64,000 nt of DNA from Nostoc desertorum CM1-VF14 (GTDB taxonomy: Bacteria; Cyanobacteriota; Cyanobacteriia; Cyanobacteriales; Nostocaceae), in assembly GCA_019359245.1 (NCBI GenBank), contig JAHHHR010000018.1, positions 1-64,000 on the forward strand, read 5' to 3'. The notes beneath the pieces were generated by a model. It did not search any database. It was given only the letters and a program-made list of their open reading frames with translations, and was not told the origin of the DNA. The position numbers and the translations under genes are program-made. How positions within the stretch are numbered: position 1 is the stretch's first letter; every line of letters starts with the position of its first letter. Below are positions 55,783-64,000 of this stretch, piece by piece.

Positions 55783-56171
55783 AAATTGTAGCACTAATAG
55801 CCGCAGGTTAAAGCCTGTCGGCTACACAAGCTCAGTCAGTCTACGTGGAACACAGTAATTCAATTTTACTTTTAACTTTTGACGCTTGCGTAAACCTTAG
55901 CTTACTAAGCTGATGCGCGCCTGAATTGTATAAACACTCTCTTCATGTAAATGTTCAAGTTAAATGCGTAACAGCTTACCATTGCTTTCCCTTGTGATAG
56001 TTGAAGGTGCGGAATGTCGGAGAACCGTAAGCGCCTGTATACTCTCGATAAAACACTGAAGCACGTAAAAGAAAGGCTTACATATATATCCTCAGTAGTA
56101 GATTGATATACTAGAACCTTGACGAAAGTCAGGTTAAAATCGCTAGCAAAGTTAAAATCTGAAGTGGAACT
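55783..56171. other. Intergenic region after chlM
   Basis: 389 bp with the chlM terminator hairpin and the leader of the next gene. No gene-like frame. Confidence 0.55.
55798..55824 (+). terminator. Hairpin after chlM
   Basis: TAGCCG-CAGG (55798-55807) pairs with CCTG-t-CGGCTA (55814-55824) around TTAAAG. No strong T-tract follows, so the terminator role is probable rather than clear. Confidence 0.6.
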
Positions 56172-56651
56172 ATGAAAACTGCTGAGAAACTGGCTGCCGG
56201 TTGGCTATTGACACTCGGATTCATGTTTGTAACTCTATCAGCAACAGCCGTATTTGAAAAATGTGCTACACGTAAAGCCATCATAATACCTACAGATGAG
56301 TATGATTTTATTGCACCAAGTACTACTTACGAAGATAATAATGCTGCTGTTGGTGGTCTAATTTTTGGCGTTCCTACCCTAACACTGGGTACATGGTTAG
56401 CATTGGGATTGTACCGTCAAAGCCGACAGGAGAAAAAAGCGCTTAATCAACAAGTTAGCGATCGCTTGCAATCAATTTTTTATGAGATGCTACAAAAAAA
56501 TCATGGGCGCATAACTGTATTAGGCTTTGCCATGCAGTCGCAATTACCCGCAGCCCATGCTAGGCAATATTTAGATGAAAAAGCTAAAGACTTCAATGCA
56601 AACTTTAAGGTGAACGAAGAAGGCGCCGTATCATATCATTTTGATGTCTAA
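56172..56651 (+). CDS. Hypothetical membrane protein, 159 aa
   Basis: Two hydrophobic segments (about 9-28 and 60-82) bracket an acidic loop (PTDEYDFIAPSTTYEDN). The C-terminal cytoplasmic half (about 90-159) is helical and charged (QEKKALNQQVSDRL; HARQYLDEKAKDF) and resembles a small winged-helix-like region. It starts at ATG 56172 after GAAGTGGAAC. No named family. It lies 65 bp upstream of the DUF423 gene and may share its transcript. Confidence 0.72.
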   Translation: MKTAEKLAAGWLLTLGFMFVTLSATAVFEKCATRKAIIIPTDEYDFIAPSTTYEDNNAAVGGLIFGVPTLTLGTWLALGLYRQSRQEKKALNQQVSDRLQSIFYEMLQKNHGRITVLGFAMQSQLPAAHARQYLDEKAKDFNANFKVNEEGAVSYHFDV

Positions 56652-56716
56652 TTGTCATTTGTCTTTTGTTATTAACTAATGACTAATGACTAATAATTAA
56701 CTTACGGCTAAGTCTA

Positions 56717-57139
56717 ATGACGCAGATTTTTTTGAGCCTAGCTGCCATCTTAGGCGGTTTGTCAGTCGCTGCTGGTGCTTTTGCTTCTCGTGCGTTGCGG
56801 GAAAAAATTAGTGAGCGATGCCTACGGCGGGCTACGCCTACGCTAGAAATTTTTGAAACTGGCGCTCGTTACCAAATGTATCATGCTCTAGCACTCTTTC
56901 TAGTAGCACTACTAATTAGTCGCACCGAATTTCCTCAACCTACTCTCGTAGCTAGTGGATGGCTATTTATCATTGGCATTGCAATTTTCTCAGGTAGCTT
57001 GTACGCCCTTAGCTTAACCGGTATTAAATCCTTGGGAGCGATGTCTACGACGGGCTACGCCTACGCACCACTAGGCGGCGCAGCCTTTCTTGCTGGTTGG
57101 GGTACTTTAGCTTTTGCTGCTTGGAATTTGAAGTTGTAA
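56717..57139 (+). CDS. DUF423 membrane protein with two repeat insertions
   Basis: 140 residues with four helices and DUF423 landmarks: GGLSVAAGAFASRALREK (13-30), ETGARYQMYHALAL (47-60), FSGSLYALSLTGIKSLGA (91-108) and LGGAAFLAGW (119-128). Between these, residues 33-43 and 108-117 are coded by two copies of a 29-bp dispersed repeat (56815-56843 and 57038-57066). Without them the family pattern would read continuously. The frame is kept, so the protein is probably still made. The family function is unknown. Confidence 0.9.
   Translation: MTQIFLSLAAILGGLSVAAGAFASRALREKISERCLRRATPTLEIFETGARYQMYHALALFLVALLISRTEFPQPTLVASGWLFIIGIAIFSGSLYALSLTGIKSLGAMSTTGYAYAPLGGAAFLAGWGTLAFAAWNLKL
56815..56843 (+). 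repeat. 29-bp small dispersed repeat inside DUF423 gene, copy A
   Basis: Begins GCGATGCCTACGGCGG and ends CTACGCCTACGC. It encodes residues 33-43, RCLRRATPT, foreign to the family pattern. Confidence 0.92.
57038..57066 (+). repeat. 29-bp small dispersed repeat inside DUF423 gene, copy B
   Basis: Begins GCGATGTCTACGACGG and ends CTACGCCTACGC, two substitutions from copy A. It encodes residues 108-117, AMSTTGYAYA, in a different reading frame of the repeat than copy A. Confidence 0.92.
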
Positions 57140-57175
57140 AGTAAAGTAACAAAAATATTTTCCTCCAAAAAAAAT

Positions 57176-57208
57176 TATGAATTATGAGTGAAAAACTCAT
57201 AATTCATA
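57176..57208. terminator. Bidirectional hairpin between convergent genes
   Basis: TATGAATTATGAGT (57176-57189) pairs perfectly with ACTCATAATTCATA (57195-57208). It lies between the DUF423 gene and the minus-strand pseudogene, overlapping the latter's stop. Confidence 0.65.
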
Positions 57209-57693
57209 GCTCCTCGCTTTCAGGCGTACCAACAAATTATGTAAAGCCGCATTTGCTGAAGTTACTTCAGGTAATAGGCTAGATTCATATACCTCATGCA
57301 ACTTATTACGCAGACGTTCATATTCTATTTGATAAAAAGCTACATTAACATCTGACAGAATAGACCCTTCTGTACCTGCTAACTTCTGAGCCATTAAATC
57401 ATGAATATATGGTAAATTAAAAACCTCATCCAGCTTAATTAAATTAGCTTCAACTACACCTGTTTGCATCAGATGAATGCCAGTCAAGAGAATTCGATTA
57501 AAACTTTAATAGTTTCATTCCCAGTCTCTAATCCCACCACTTCTTCAACTGATAAAATATGCACCCCACGCAAGTCATAATCAGAATCAGATGACGGAAA
57601 ACCATATAAGTGGGAACCACTAATGATGGCAAATAAAAGCGGGTAAGGCTGTTGCCCAATAATTGTGTTAATAGAAGTTGGAATATTCATCAT
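57197..57693 (-). pseudogene. Predicted nucleotidyltransferase (COG3541-like), internally deleted
   Basis: Two minus-strand frames look like the two ends of one protein. The N-terminal piece (57484-57693, 69 aa) has the nucleotidyltransferase start AIISGSHLYGFPSSDSDYDLRG with the GS and DxD metal motif. The C-terminal piece (57197-57487, 96 aa) reads TGIHLMQTGVVEANLIKL to NLLVRLKARSY, like the end of the same family. The middle (roughly 90 residues by memory of the family) is missing and the frames are offset at 57484-57487. So an internal deletion probably inactivated it. Its ATG overlaps the divergent egtC start. Confidence 0.75.
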
Positions 57694-58480
57694 GTCCCGT
57701 TTACTTGCTTACCTCGGTTCGCCTGTTTCTTTAGAGCATATTCTGTATAAGCCAGAACACTCACTGATAGTCCAGAGTTATAAACCCCGCGAAATGAACT
57801 CTGGGGTAGTAAATGCAGATGGCTTTGGTGTGGGTTGGTATCATAGCCAAAAAGATATCGAACCTTTTACCTACAAAAATACTCTACCTATCTGGAATGA
57901 CATAAACTTACCCAGTCTCAGCCGTTACGTTGAATCAAAGTGTGTACTTGCTTATGTCCGCAGCGCTACATCCGAACAAGCCGTAGATTTTGCTAATTGT
58001 CAGCCCTTTAAGCATCAACAACAGCTATTTATTCATGATGGAAAAATTCAAAATTTTCGCAAAACATTACACCGAAAAATCCGCAGCACTTTAACTCAAG
58101 ATTTTTATGAAAAAATTAATGGTAGTACTGACTCAGAACACATTTTTGCATTGTTACTTTCACAAAGTAAAATTAACAAACATCGATCTCTAGAGTATGC
58201 TTTACGTACCACATTGTTAACACTCTTAGAAATGGCAAAGCGCTATCAAGTAGAAGCCTCAATAAATGTAATCTTTAGTGACGGGCATCGCCTGATAGCT
58301 TCTCGCTTTGCTACCACTTCCCCAGCCCCATCTCTTTATTGGATAAAAGATGCTCCGGCTTTTTCAAAATCTGTAATTATCGCATCCGAACCACTATTTA
58401 TAGGTAATTGGATTAGTTTTCCAGAGAATAGCATCATTACTGTGGGAACAGACGGTGAGATCCAAATTGAGCAAATTTAG
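57692..58480 (+). CDS. egtC: EgtC-like class II glutamine amidotransferase, Ser at nucleophile position
   Basis: 262 residues from ATG 57692 (MSRLLAYLGSPVSLEH). It matches EgtC: NADGFGVGWY, AYVRSATSEQAV, NCQPFKH and HDGKIQNF, with an Ntn-hydrolase fold. EgtC removes glutamate from gamma-glutamyl-hercynylcysteine sulfoxide in ergothioneine synthesis. The family normally starts Met-Cys, with Cys2 the nucleophile after Met removal; here codon 2 is TCC (Ser). The upstream in-frame start at 57665 does not bring in a Cys. It lies upstream of egtD on the same strand. EgtB is not in the window. Confidence 0.88.
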   Translation: MSRLLAYLGSPVSLEHILYKPEHSLIVQSYKPREMNSGVVNADGFGVGWYHSQKDIEPFTYKNTLPIWNDINLPSLSRYVESKCVLAYVRSATSEQAVDFANCQPFKHQQQLFIHDGKIQNFRKTLHRKIRSTLTQDFYEKINGSTDSEHIFALLLSQSKINKHRSLEYALRTTLLTLLEMAKRYQVEASINVIFSDGHRLIASRFATTSPAPSLYWIKDAPAFSKSVIIASEPLFIGNWISFPENSIITVGTDGEIQIEQI

Positions 58481-58710
58481 TGTAGAAAAGTCCATTTTTC
58501 AAACATTCTATGAATATTGCCCGAAAACTTTTGCACTATTTCAGGATATTGACGAAGCCACATTCTGTAGTTAGCCTCATCCTGACTTAGCACTGTAGGC
58601 TGGCACTTCGGGCATATTGCCATTTGAATCTGGAAATCCCTAAAAATACCTTTAAAGCTTGAGCAATATGGCTCAAGCATGATTTTATTAGCTATGGCTA
58701 TATGTTTCAC
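58477..58710 (-). CDS. Small hypothetical protein between egtC and egtD
   Basis: 77 residues, or 48 if started at Met30 (58623). It contains CPKC and MWLRQYPEIVQKFSGNIHRM, a sensible helical sequence. It overlaps the egtC stop by four bases on the opposite strand. The compact sequence supports a real but uncertain gene; it could be a remnant. The function is unknown. Confidence 0.4.
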   Translation of the reverse strand: MKHIAIANKIMLEPYCSSFKGIFRDFQIQMAICPKCQPTVLSQDEANYRMWLRQYPEIVQKFSGNIHRMFEKWTFLH

Positions 58711-58769
58711 TAATTAGGGTAAAGGTTCCCATCACAGGTAATCTATTACGCCAAGCATACGGAGGTTTA

Positions 58770-59804
58770 ATGTCGATATCTAAAGCTGCCAATAGGAACG
58801 TTACTTCTCAAAACAGCGTTGAAAAACGCTTGCAGATACAGCGTTTGCTAGCTGCAACTCAAATAATTGCACCTAGTACTGGGAGTGATGTAGTGAAGGG
58901 ATTAACTCAAACATCTAAATCCCTACCCCCATCTTACTTTTATGATGACCGTGGTTCTGAGCTATTTGAGCAAATCTGTGATTTACCAGAATATTATCTC
59001 ACACGCACAGAAACAACGATTTTACAGCAGTATGCTGGCGAAATTGCCGAGATAACTGGCGCTTGTGAATTAGTAGAACTTGGCAGTGGCAGTTCTACCA
59101 AAACCCGCATTTTACTAGATGCTTATCAGCAGTTAGGCTATCCCCTGCACTACCTACCAATTGATGTATGTGCAGGTATGTTGGAAAGTAGCGCCAAGCA
59201 GTTATTAAGAGATTATCCCTCGCTGCAAGTTTATGGTTTAGCGGGAACCTATGAATTAGCCCTTGCAAAACTCCTACCGACGCAATTACCCAACCGAATG
59301 GTTTGTTTTATTGGTAGCAGTTTAGGTAATCTTACACCTAGTGAGTGTGATGTTTTCTTCTCTCAAATTACAGAAGCCCTACAAGTAGGTGAGTATTTCT
59401 TGCTGGGAGTAGATTTACGAAAGCCAAAACAGATTTTAGAACCAGCTTATAGCGATAGTCAGGGGGTGACGGCAGCATTTAACCTTAATATGCTAGAGCA
59501 TTTAAATCAACGATTTGAGGGGAATTTTGACACCACCAAATTTGAACACTGGGCGTTTTACAATGAAAGTGAGCATCAAATAGAAATGCATTTACGCAGC
59601 CTGCGATCGCAAATTGTAGAATTACGCGCTCTTAATCTCAAGGTTAATTTTGCACTAGGTGAGACTATCCTCACCGAAATTTCCCGCAAATTTGACCTCA
59701 ATACTCTCAAGCAGCAACTCGCTGCACAGGGTTTATCACCTCTTCATGTATGGACAGATATAAATCAATGGTTTGGTTTATTGCTCTGTCAGCTGCAAGC
59801 ATAA
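58770..59804 (+). CDS. egtD: L-histidine N-alpha-methyltransferase EgtD
   Basis: 344 residues. SLPPSYFYDDRGSELFEQI (51-69), LVELGSGSSTKTRILL (SAM motif I), LPIDVCAGML and GSSLGN identify EgtD. It trimethylates histidine to hercynine with three SAM, the first step of ergothioneine synthesis, in the cytosol. ATG 58770 follows ACGGAGGTTTA. It lies about 290 bp after egtC, same strand. A strong terminator at 59879-59925 follows. Confidence 0.95.
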   Translation: MSISKAANRNVTSQNSVEKRLQIQRLLAATQIIAPSTGSDVVKGLTQTSKSLPPSYFYDDRGSELFEQICDLPEYYLTRTETTILQQYAGEIAEITGACELVELGSGSSTKTRILLDAYQQLGYPLHYLPIDVCAGMLESSAKQLLRDYPSLQVYGLAGTYELALAKLLPTQLPNRMVCFIGSSLGNLTPSECDVFFSQITEALQVGEYFLLGVDLRKPKQILEPAYSDSQGVTAAFNLNMLEHLNQRFEGNFDTTKFEHWAFYNESEHQIEMHLRSLRSQIVELRALNLKVNFALGETILTEISRKFDLNTLKQQLAAQGLSPLHVWTDINQWFGLLLCQLQA

Positions 59805-59878
59805 AGTAAATCAGAGTATCCTTCTATACAGAGGTTTTTAGTTGAGTCCAATATAGACTTAACAATAACAGCCCATAT

Positions 59879-59925
59879 CAGTGAGAGAGATTCTAATTGT
59901 TCTCTCTCACTGTGGTAGCATTTTT
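59879..59925 (+). terminator. Rho-independent terminator of egtD
   Basis: CAGTGAGAGAGA (59879-59890) pairs perfectly with TCTCTCTCACTG (59901-59912), a 12-bp stem, followed by TGGTAGCATTTTT. Confidence 0.85.
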
Positions 59926-60004
59926 ACTAGCCACTACTGTATATTATACGTCAATGTGCATCTTTAATTAGCCCAAACAAGTAAACTAAATATTTAGCCC
60001 GTGA

Positions 60005-60337
60005 TTATTGCTGCATCGACGGTGTGGGAAAAATTCTGCTGAATATAGGAACCCGTGGCTGCGGCTTAGTTGCAGTTATGTTGGCATTATCAGCTAAATT
60101 GACATTAGTACCAGAAGATTTATTGGCTGCCTCAGAGAAGATAGGTGGTTTGCCATTAGTAGAATTAGCAAAATCACTCAATTGGATAGCCGAAGGTGAA
60201 CTTGAAGATATGGAAGTAATATTATCAAGATTTTGGCTGTTAGATTTTACCGGAGTTTCAGCTTGAGATGGAGTAATAATGAAAGCCGAGCTTGTTCCTA
60301 ATGCCAGTATGAGCAGATTAAAAATATATTGTCGCAT
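60005..60337 (-). CDS. Small exported hypothetical protein, 110 aa
   Basis: A clear signal peptide (MRQYIFNLLILALGTSSAFI, likely cleavage after SQA at 26) is followed by a low-complexity Ser/Asn/Thr-rich mature part with no Cys. Met60337 is the natural start. It could be a secreted or periplasmic linker-like protein. The sequence is not of a known family and the low complexity leaves some doubt. Confidence 0.6.
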   Translation of the reverse strand: MRQYIFNLLILALGTSSAFIITPSQAETPVKSNSQNLDNITSISSSSPSAIQLSDFANSTNGKPPIFSEAANKSSGTNVNLADNANITATKPQPRVPIFSRIFPTPSMQQ

Positions 60338-62066
60338 GGGAATTTTTCAAATTGATTGATAAATGTTTAAAGCTTCAAGAAGTTGTATTTGTTCTCAGTT
60401 GGAAATAAAATCTTGATTTTCCAAGATAAATCACCTCGCTGTTAGAGAAAACCTGATTACAGCGATTTGCAGATGAATAGACTAGTAACGTATACTTTGG
60501 ATTTGAATGCAGCTTAGTACATTGATTCACTCATGAAAGCTAACTCCTTCAGCTACCTTTACTAGAAGGTAAGGAGAAGCTAAACTCTACTCTTCTTTTA
60601 AGAAAAGGGTTATTGTATAATTACGGAATCAATATTATAGAGAGTCTGCAAATAAATACACTTGGCATAACTGACTTTTATTCATCAATTAAGCCAGCAC
60701 AACTATTAATAATTTAGTTGTATTTGTCTTACTCTTAAATGAGGAATTACACTGAACTTTGCGAAAAAACTAATTTTCAGCAAATCGTCTGCTAAATCGC
60801 ATATTTAATGAACTACAACCAATAATATATAAAGTTTTAATAAAACGTGATTTTTATACAGTGGCTTTCTTGAAGGAGGCAGGCTAGCTAAATTCATTAA
60901 TGGTTCACGCAGGGTAAGCAAATAAACAGTATAAACGCGCTCAATGAGCAAGTATACTGGCATCCGTTAAGTTAATACAGCAGTTTTTAGGTATTTAAAC
61001 CACAACTAAGACGCAGAGCAAGGAGTTGTGTAGTTCAATTACTTAAAAGCACTGTTAACTGACGTAAGTAAAAAGAAGTGACGAGATGAGATTCTATAGT
61101 ATTTACATCTCACCCATCACTCCTTATAGTTTGCGCGTTGATAAGCTGTTACGCATTTTTAAATTACAACAGCTTACTGCTTGATTTATCCTCTAACTAA
61201 AGAGGCGAATAATTATTAAGCTTATTATGTGATTTTCTATACAAATAATTTTAACTTATAATATCCATTAGTCTTACTCTTGTTTATGCCAGATAGTTAC
61301 TTAATGGATTTGTTGTGAAAATCGAAAAGCTCAGATTACCGACTTTTCCAATAAATTGAGATATTTTTTTAATAAAAATATGTATTCATAAGCACAAAAA
61401 AACTTAACTTAAATTATATATCTTTGGTAGTATTAGCTTGATGCCTGTGATGGAAGTTAGGGAAAAAATTATAAGTTATTCTAAGTAATTATGGAAACAA
61501 TGATTATTAGCACTAAATCATTCATCGGGATAATGGCAAACTAAGTTAAACAAAATAAGGGTTTAAGGTTTAGATCCAGGGTTTTCTGACTGTGGTGTTT
61601 TATCTAGTTTCTCTGCTAGACATAATTGCGACTGATTTGTAAGTTTAGTTACAAATTAGCATAATTTGAAATTAGCGGATTTTGCATTCGTATTTAGTTG
61701 AGTTTAGCGAATCTTACCACTGAAGGTAGAAGTAATATTTAGTAAAATGCCGTAAGCTTTTTTGCAAAAAGCATCTGAGTGGAATAGACACTCTCTAATT
61801 CCCTAGATTCAATCTGCTTTGAGCATCTAGGTTAAATGCAATACGTGTCAATTACAAAACTAGACCACGTGTAGCGTTATGGGACATAATAAATTGCCTA
61901 AAACCTAGAATAAACGTACTCTTATAGGTTTTATTGAACAATAATTAGAGTATATGATTAGTTGAAATTATAACTCAGCGATGCAAGAAATACTGCAATT
62001 ATTATTCAGTAATTTACCTAGTAGATTTTTTGCTTAAACTCTGCAATTAAGTAGCAGGAATTTAAG
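60338..62066. other. Gene-free AT-rich region, 1.7 kb
   Basis: No frame on either strand looks like a gene. It lacks HIP1 octamers, unlike most of the window. One imperfect hairpin (AGTGA..TGAGAT / ATCTCA..TCACT, 61077-61121) and a Shine-Dalgarno-like AAGGAGG at about 60872 not followed by a frame were seen. It may hold noncoding RNA, or be the long leader of the regulator at 62067. Confidence 0.6.
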
Positions 62067-63236
62067 GTGAACATAGAACAATTTATCCAACGCTCAGAAA
62101 CATTGAACAATCGTTTAGCAGATTTATACCAAACTGCTAGCGTATTGCCTTGGATTTCGCCGGATTTGTTGCCGCAAGCTTTTAAGGAACTTTATAACAC
62201 CTCAAAGGTAGTTCAGTTAGCAGCAGAAGAACTCCATCAGCAAAATGAGGAACTAATACAAACACGGAATTGCTTAGAAACAGAACGCCAATACTATCAA
62301 GAATTATTCGAGTTTGCGCCTGACGCCTATTTAGTGACTAATACAGAAGGAATCATTCAAGATGCTAACTTCACCGCAGCTAAATTGCTGAATGTTTCAA
62401 AGCAATTTCTGGTGGGCAAACCCATGATTAACTTCGTCCCTCTAGAAGAACGTCAGCACCTTCGTAGCGAACTTATCCAATTGTCTCAATCAGACAGAGT
62501 TAAAGAGTTATTGATACGTTTGCAACAGCGTCATGGTGAGTTCTTTGATGCAGCTTTGACAGTGGCAGTTGCCCGCAATCCACAGGGTAAGGCAACTTCT
62601 CTACGCTGGGTATTACGCAATATTACTGAACGGAAGCGAGTAGAATCAGCGGTAGTCAAAAATGATAGCGACCTCTCCCATGATCGTCCCGTACATAAAT
62701 ATTCTAAAGGAGAAACTATCCCCCTTAACCCATTAGTAATTTTGTATGTTTGTCAGGGTTTGGTCAAACTTAGTACCTATTGTGAAACGGGTGAAGAAGT
62801 TTTAATAGGATTGGCAACAGCAGGAATGGTTTTTGGCTCTAGTTTGACATCTCTAAACATTTACCAAGCCACAGCCCTCTCTGATGTTGATCTAGTGTCA
62901 ATTTACGCAGCAGAGATAGCTGCTTCCCCCAACCTGAGCCATATCCTTTTACCAAAAATTAATCAACGCTTACGGCAAACAGAATCTTTTTTAGCCATTT
63001 GTGGAAGACGACGAGTACAAGAGCGGTTATACCATCTATTACAACTTTTGAAACAGGAAGTTGGTGAAACTGTGCCGGGGGGAACTCGCCTAAATGTTCG
63101 TTTTACTCACGAAGATATTGCTAGCGCTTGCTGCACTACCAGGGTAACAATTACACGATTGCTCGGTAAATTGCAAGAGGAAGGTATAATCAGTTTTGAT
63201 TTAAATAAACATATGATATTAAGAGATTTTAATTAA
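62067..63236 (+). CDS. PAS domain-Crp/Fnr family transcription regulator
   Basis: 389 residues from GTG 62067, with AGGAATTTA upstream. An N-terminal helical region (1-70) leads to a PAS domain (about 72-185; FEFAPDAYLVTNTEGIIQDAN ... ERKR). Next comes a cNMP-binding-like beta-barrel (about 205-300) without the phosphate-binding cassette typical of cAMP-binding Crp. A C-terminal Crp helix-turn-helix follows (HEDIASACCTTRVTITRLLGKL, 347-368) with an unusual Cys pair. It likely senses a small molecule or redox state through PAS and binds DNA. It lies upstream of glpK but its targets are unknown. Confidence 0.85.
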   Translation: MNIEQFIQRSETLNNRLADLYQTASVLPWISPDLLPQAFKELYNTSKVVQLAAEELHQQNEELIQTRNCLETERQYYQELFEFAPDAYLVTNTEGIIQDANFTAAKLLNVSKQFLVGKPMINFVPLEERQHLRSELIQLSQSDRVKELLIRLQQRHGEFFDAALTVAVARNPQGKATSLRWVLRNITERKRVESAVVKNDSDLSHDRPVHKYSKGETIPLNPLVILYVCQGLVKLSTYCETGEEVLIGLATAGMVFGSSLTSLNIYQATALSDVDLVSIYAAEIAASPNLSHILLPKINQRLRQTESFLAICGRRRVQERLYHLLQLLKQEVGETVPGGTRLNVRFTHEDIASACCTTRVTITRLLGKLQEEGIISFDLNKHMILRDFN

Positions 63237-63303
63237 TTACTTATGGGTATCCCATGAGAAAATGTGACCTCATTCTTATCTTCTTATCTCGCAAAGAGGC
63301 GAC

Positions 63304-63329
63304 GCGTAGGTGTAACCCGTAGGCATCGC
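63304..63329 (-). repeat. Diverged small dispersed repeat
   Basis: A 26-bp copy starting GCGTAGGTGTAACCCGTAGG, same family as the 29-bp elements at 24533, 48214, 56815 and 57038. It lies between the PAS-Crp gene and glpK. Confidence 0.75.
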
Positions 63330-63413
63330 AGAATTTAAAAATGTACCCAAAATAATGTATATCTAATTTGACGTGTATTGCTAAAATCGCGATCGCAGTA
63401 TGTCAAAGCAGCT

Positions 63414-64000
63414 ATGCACACACTTGGCAAAACAACTCCATCATCAGGCTACATCTTAGCTCTGGATTTAGGTACAACAGGCAACCGCGCCTTTGTGTTT
63501 AACGCAGACTGCAAGATTGTTGGGCAGGCGTACAAAGAACTAACTCAGTATTATCCTCAGCCCGGATGGTTAGAACATGACCCTCAACAAATCTGGGAAG
63601 ATACGTGTTGGGTGATGCAAACCGCCATTAAGAATGCCCAGATTGCTCAATCAATGATCGCAGCCTTGGGGCTAACTGTACAGCGTGAAACGTGTTTGAT
63701 TTGGGACAAAACCACTGGTAAACCACTCCATAGAGCGATTGTCTGGCAAGATCGCCGCACTGCTCCCCTTTGCCACCAATTACAAGAGCAAGGTTATGCC
63801 AATGAAATTTATGATCGCACCGGATTAATCATCGATGCCTACTTTTCTGCTACTAAGCTCAGGTGGCTATTAGACAAGTTTACAGATGTTGACCTGAACA
63901 ATATTTTAGTAGGTACTATTGATACCTGGGTGCTGTGGAACCTCACAGGTGGGAAAGTCCATGCTACTGACCACAGCAACGCCAGCCGGACAATGTTGAT
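63414..64000 (+). CDS. glpK: Glycerol kinase (3' end outside window)
   Basis: The first 195 residues are visible. ILALDLGTTGNRAFVF (18-33) is the FGGY ATP-binding start and GWLEHDPQQIWEDT the substrate region; QRETCLIWDKTTGKPL and WQDRRT also match. It phosphorylates glycerol to glycerol 3-phosphate with ATP. ATG 63414 is preferred; another ATG at 63400 is out of frame. A HIP1 octamer lies just upstream (63388-63395). Confidence 0.93.
   Translation, partial: MHTLGKTTPSSGYILALDLGTTGNRAFVFNADCKIVGQAYKELTQYYPQPGWLEHDPQQIWEDTCWVMQTAIKNAQIAQSMIAALGLTVQRETCLIWDKTTGKPLHRAIVWQDRRTAPLCHQLQEQGYANEIYDRTGLIIDAYFSATKLRWLLDKFTDVDLNNILVGTIDTWVLWNLTGGKVHATDHSNASRTML

Overview
The window comes from the chromosome of a filamentous, Nostoc/Anabaena-like cyanobacterium. 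The evidence is petN (cytochrome b6f subunit 8), chlM (chlorophyll biosynthesis), ycf46, a GH100 neutral invertase, split-alpha pyridine nucleotide transhydrogenase, DUF2808, many GCGATCGC (HIP1) octamers, and small dispersed palindromic repeats of the type known from Nostoc. No rRNA, tRNA, CRISPR array or complete insertion sequence was recognised. 

Layout. 1-1.6 kb: 3' end of a WD40-repeat gene made of near-identical 126-bp units, then a 21-bp minisatellite. 2-12.5 kb: UPF0182 membrane protein, small hypotheticals, invertase plus an SDR dehydrogenase, a lipoprotein-like methyltransferase and an APC permease. 13-20.5 kb: sparse region with exported or membrane proteins of unknown role, a Tat-exported FAD amine oxidase and TspO. 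20.6-28.2 kb: signalling block with an ethylene-receptor-like hybrid kinase and a REC-kinase in one operon, petN with a tiny membrane protein, and a four-GAF histidine kinase. 28.4-30.3 kb: PIN toxin/antitoxin module flanked by 32-bp direct repeats. 30.6-33.5 kb: pntAA-pntAB-pntB. 34.3-42.9 kb: the housekeeping block rpmH-rnpA-PH protein-yidC-jag-DUF177-ycf46, interrupted by an AT-rich OLD-family ATPase/TOPRIM nuclease. 43.4-47.7 kb: peptidoglycan-binding protein and sbcC. 48-52.5 kb: second 21-bp minisatellite, then a two-frame NB-ARC/TPR (NLR-like) locus and two small genes. 52.6-59.8 kb: cation/proton antiporter, chlM, DUF423 protein, a decayed nucleotidyltransferase, and egtC/egtD (ergothioneine). 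60-64 kb: a 1.7-kb gene-free stretch, a PAS-Crp regulator and the start of glpK.

The most unusual observation is at 48.84 kb. A small helical protein and the downstream NB-ARC/TPR ATPase are in frames offset by -1. The first ORF ends at C CCA AAG TAA, a slippery heptamer touching the stop, and a stem-loop begins 6 nt after the heptamer. This has the form of a programmed -1 frameshift signal that would make both a free N-terminal domain and a 1113-residue fusion. A simple frameshift mutation is the competing explanation. Other points: two in-frame copies of a 29-bp mobile repeat inside one DUF423 gene, an EgtC whose nucleophile position is Ser, and an ethylene-binding domain with all key residues kept.
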